A DNA stretch of 6,538 nt from Betaproteobacteria bacterium (GTDB taxonomy: Bacteria; Pseudomonadota; Gammaproteobacteria; Burkholderiales; Casimicrobiaceae), in assembly GCA_005883655.1 (NCBI GenBank), contig VBDA01000425.1, positions 1-6,538 of the forward strand, written 5' to 3'. Below are positions 6,133 to 6,538 of the stretch, piece by piece. The stretch's first letter is position 1. Every line of letters begins with the position of its first letter. Under the pieces are notes generated by a model. It was not told where the DNA came from, made no database searches, and saw only the letters and a list, made by a program, of their open reading frames with translations. Both the position numbers and the translations under genes were made by a program.

Positions 6133-6538
6133 AGTGCATGCGCAGAAGATTGCGCGCCGCCAGATTGCGCATCAGTTCGCCGGCGCCAAAGGTCCAGGGA
6201 GGCGCGCGATCGCTGGTGGTCACGCGATTTTCGAGCGCGCCAAGGCGTGCGGCGCTGATCACGACCCTGTCGTCCGGCTGGTGCGTGAATCCCATGCCCG
6301 GTGCGCCGCGATCGTCGACGGGCGCGAACATCGTTCCCAGAAACAGCATGAATCCGTCCGGATACTGATGGTTCGAGCCGGTTGCCTGTTCGACCAGGTC
6401 GGTCGGATCGCGGCTGATCTTCGCCATCGAGCTCCTGCCCTGCAAATGGAAATCCTCCGCGCCGTGGACATCGAGCACGATTTCGGCGCGACGGACGTCG
6501 TCGAGTGTGAAGCCGTCATCGAACAGGCGTATGAACGG
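6131..6538 (-). CDS. Fumarylacetoacetate-hydrolase-family protein, probable 2-keto-3-deoxy-sugar-acid dehydratase (C-terminal part)
   Basis: The frame is open from the window edge at 6538 to TGA at 6133-6131, giving 135 C-terminal residues; the start lies beyond the window, and family members are usually near 380-390 residues. The segments GSNHQYPDGFMLFLGTMFAP, PGMGFTH and 'RLGALENRV…PWTFGAGELMRNLA' match, from memory, the C-terminal domain of FAH-family dehydratases that act on 2-keto-3-deoxy pentonates (for example the XylX type) rather than true fumarylacetoacetase. The reaction would yield alpha-ketoglutaric semialdehyde in the cytoplasm. Only 13 bp separate it from the aldehyde dehydrogenase that would consume this product, so the two probably form a two-step module at the end of a Weimberg-like pentose or sugar-acid pathway. 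The exact substrate is inferred, and active-site residues of the N-terminal part are not visible. Confidence 0.8.
   Translation of the reverse strand, partial: PFIRLFDDGFTLDDVRRAEIVLDVHGAEDFHLQGRSSMAKISRDPTDLVEQATGSNHQYPDGFMLFLGTMFAPVDDRGAPGMGFTHQPDDRVVISAARLGALENRVTTSDRAPPWTFGAGELMRNLAARNLLRMH

Noticed and set aside
1..6538. Search for CRISPR arrays, tRNA or rRNA genes, transposases, and phage or defence genes.
   Set aside because: No regularly spaced repeats, no RNA-gene signature and no mobile-element or defence protein was recognised, apart from the small repeat at 1041-1170.

Overview
The window is GC-rich and densely coded, with short intergenic gaps. Its gene families and an interspersed repeat of the 'ATTCCCGC…GCAGGAAT' stem-loop type suggest a proteobacterium, most plausibly an environmental betaproteobacterium. 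This is inferred from style; there is no rRNA or other marker to fix the taxon.

Left half, plus strand (2-2869): a binding-protein-dependent ABC importer. A periplasmic solute-binding protein, truncated by the window start, is followed by 193 bp holding repeat-derived stem-loops. Two inner-membrane permeases follow, overlapping by ATGA and both carrying the EAA loop. No ATPase is present, so it must lie upstream or elsewhere. The permease loops ('EAARNLGA', 'EEASRNLGA') look more like the polyamine/thiamine/ferric-ion group than carbohydrate (CUT1) permeases, but the substrate cannot be read from sequence.

Right half, minus strand (6538 down to 2902), in transcription order. First comes the C-terminal part of a fumarylacetoacetate-hydrolase-family protein resembling 2-keto-3-deoxy-sugar-acid dehydratases. 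Next is an aldehyde dehydrogenase of the alpha-ketoglutaric-semialdehyde type, whose ribosome-binding site overlaps the preceding stop codon. Then comes a UdgX-type uracil-DNA-binding protein with an intact crosslinking-histidine loop. After a 126-bp gap lies an exported protein with two thioredoxin-like domains, each with a CXXC motif. The first two genes fit the last two steps of an oxidative, non-phosphorylative pentose (Weimberg-like) route to 2-oxoglutarate. UdgX and the thioredoxin-like protein have no obvious metabolic link to them. The importer and the minus-strand block converge at 2870-2901.

Most unusual points: the UdgX gene and its sugar-acid neighbourhood; the stem-loop-rich repeat inside the transporter operon, abutting the permease ribosome-binding site; and a possible 14-codon leader ORF with a consensus AGGAGG just before the thioredoxin-like gene.
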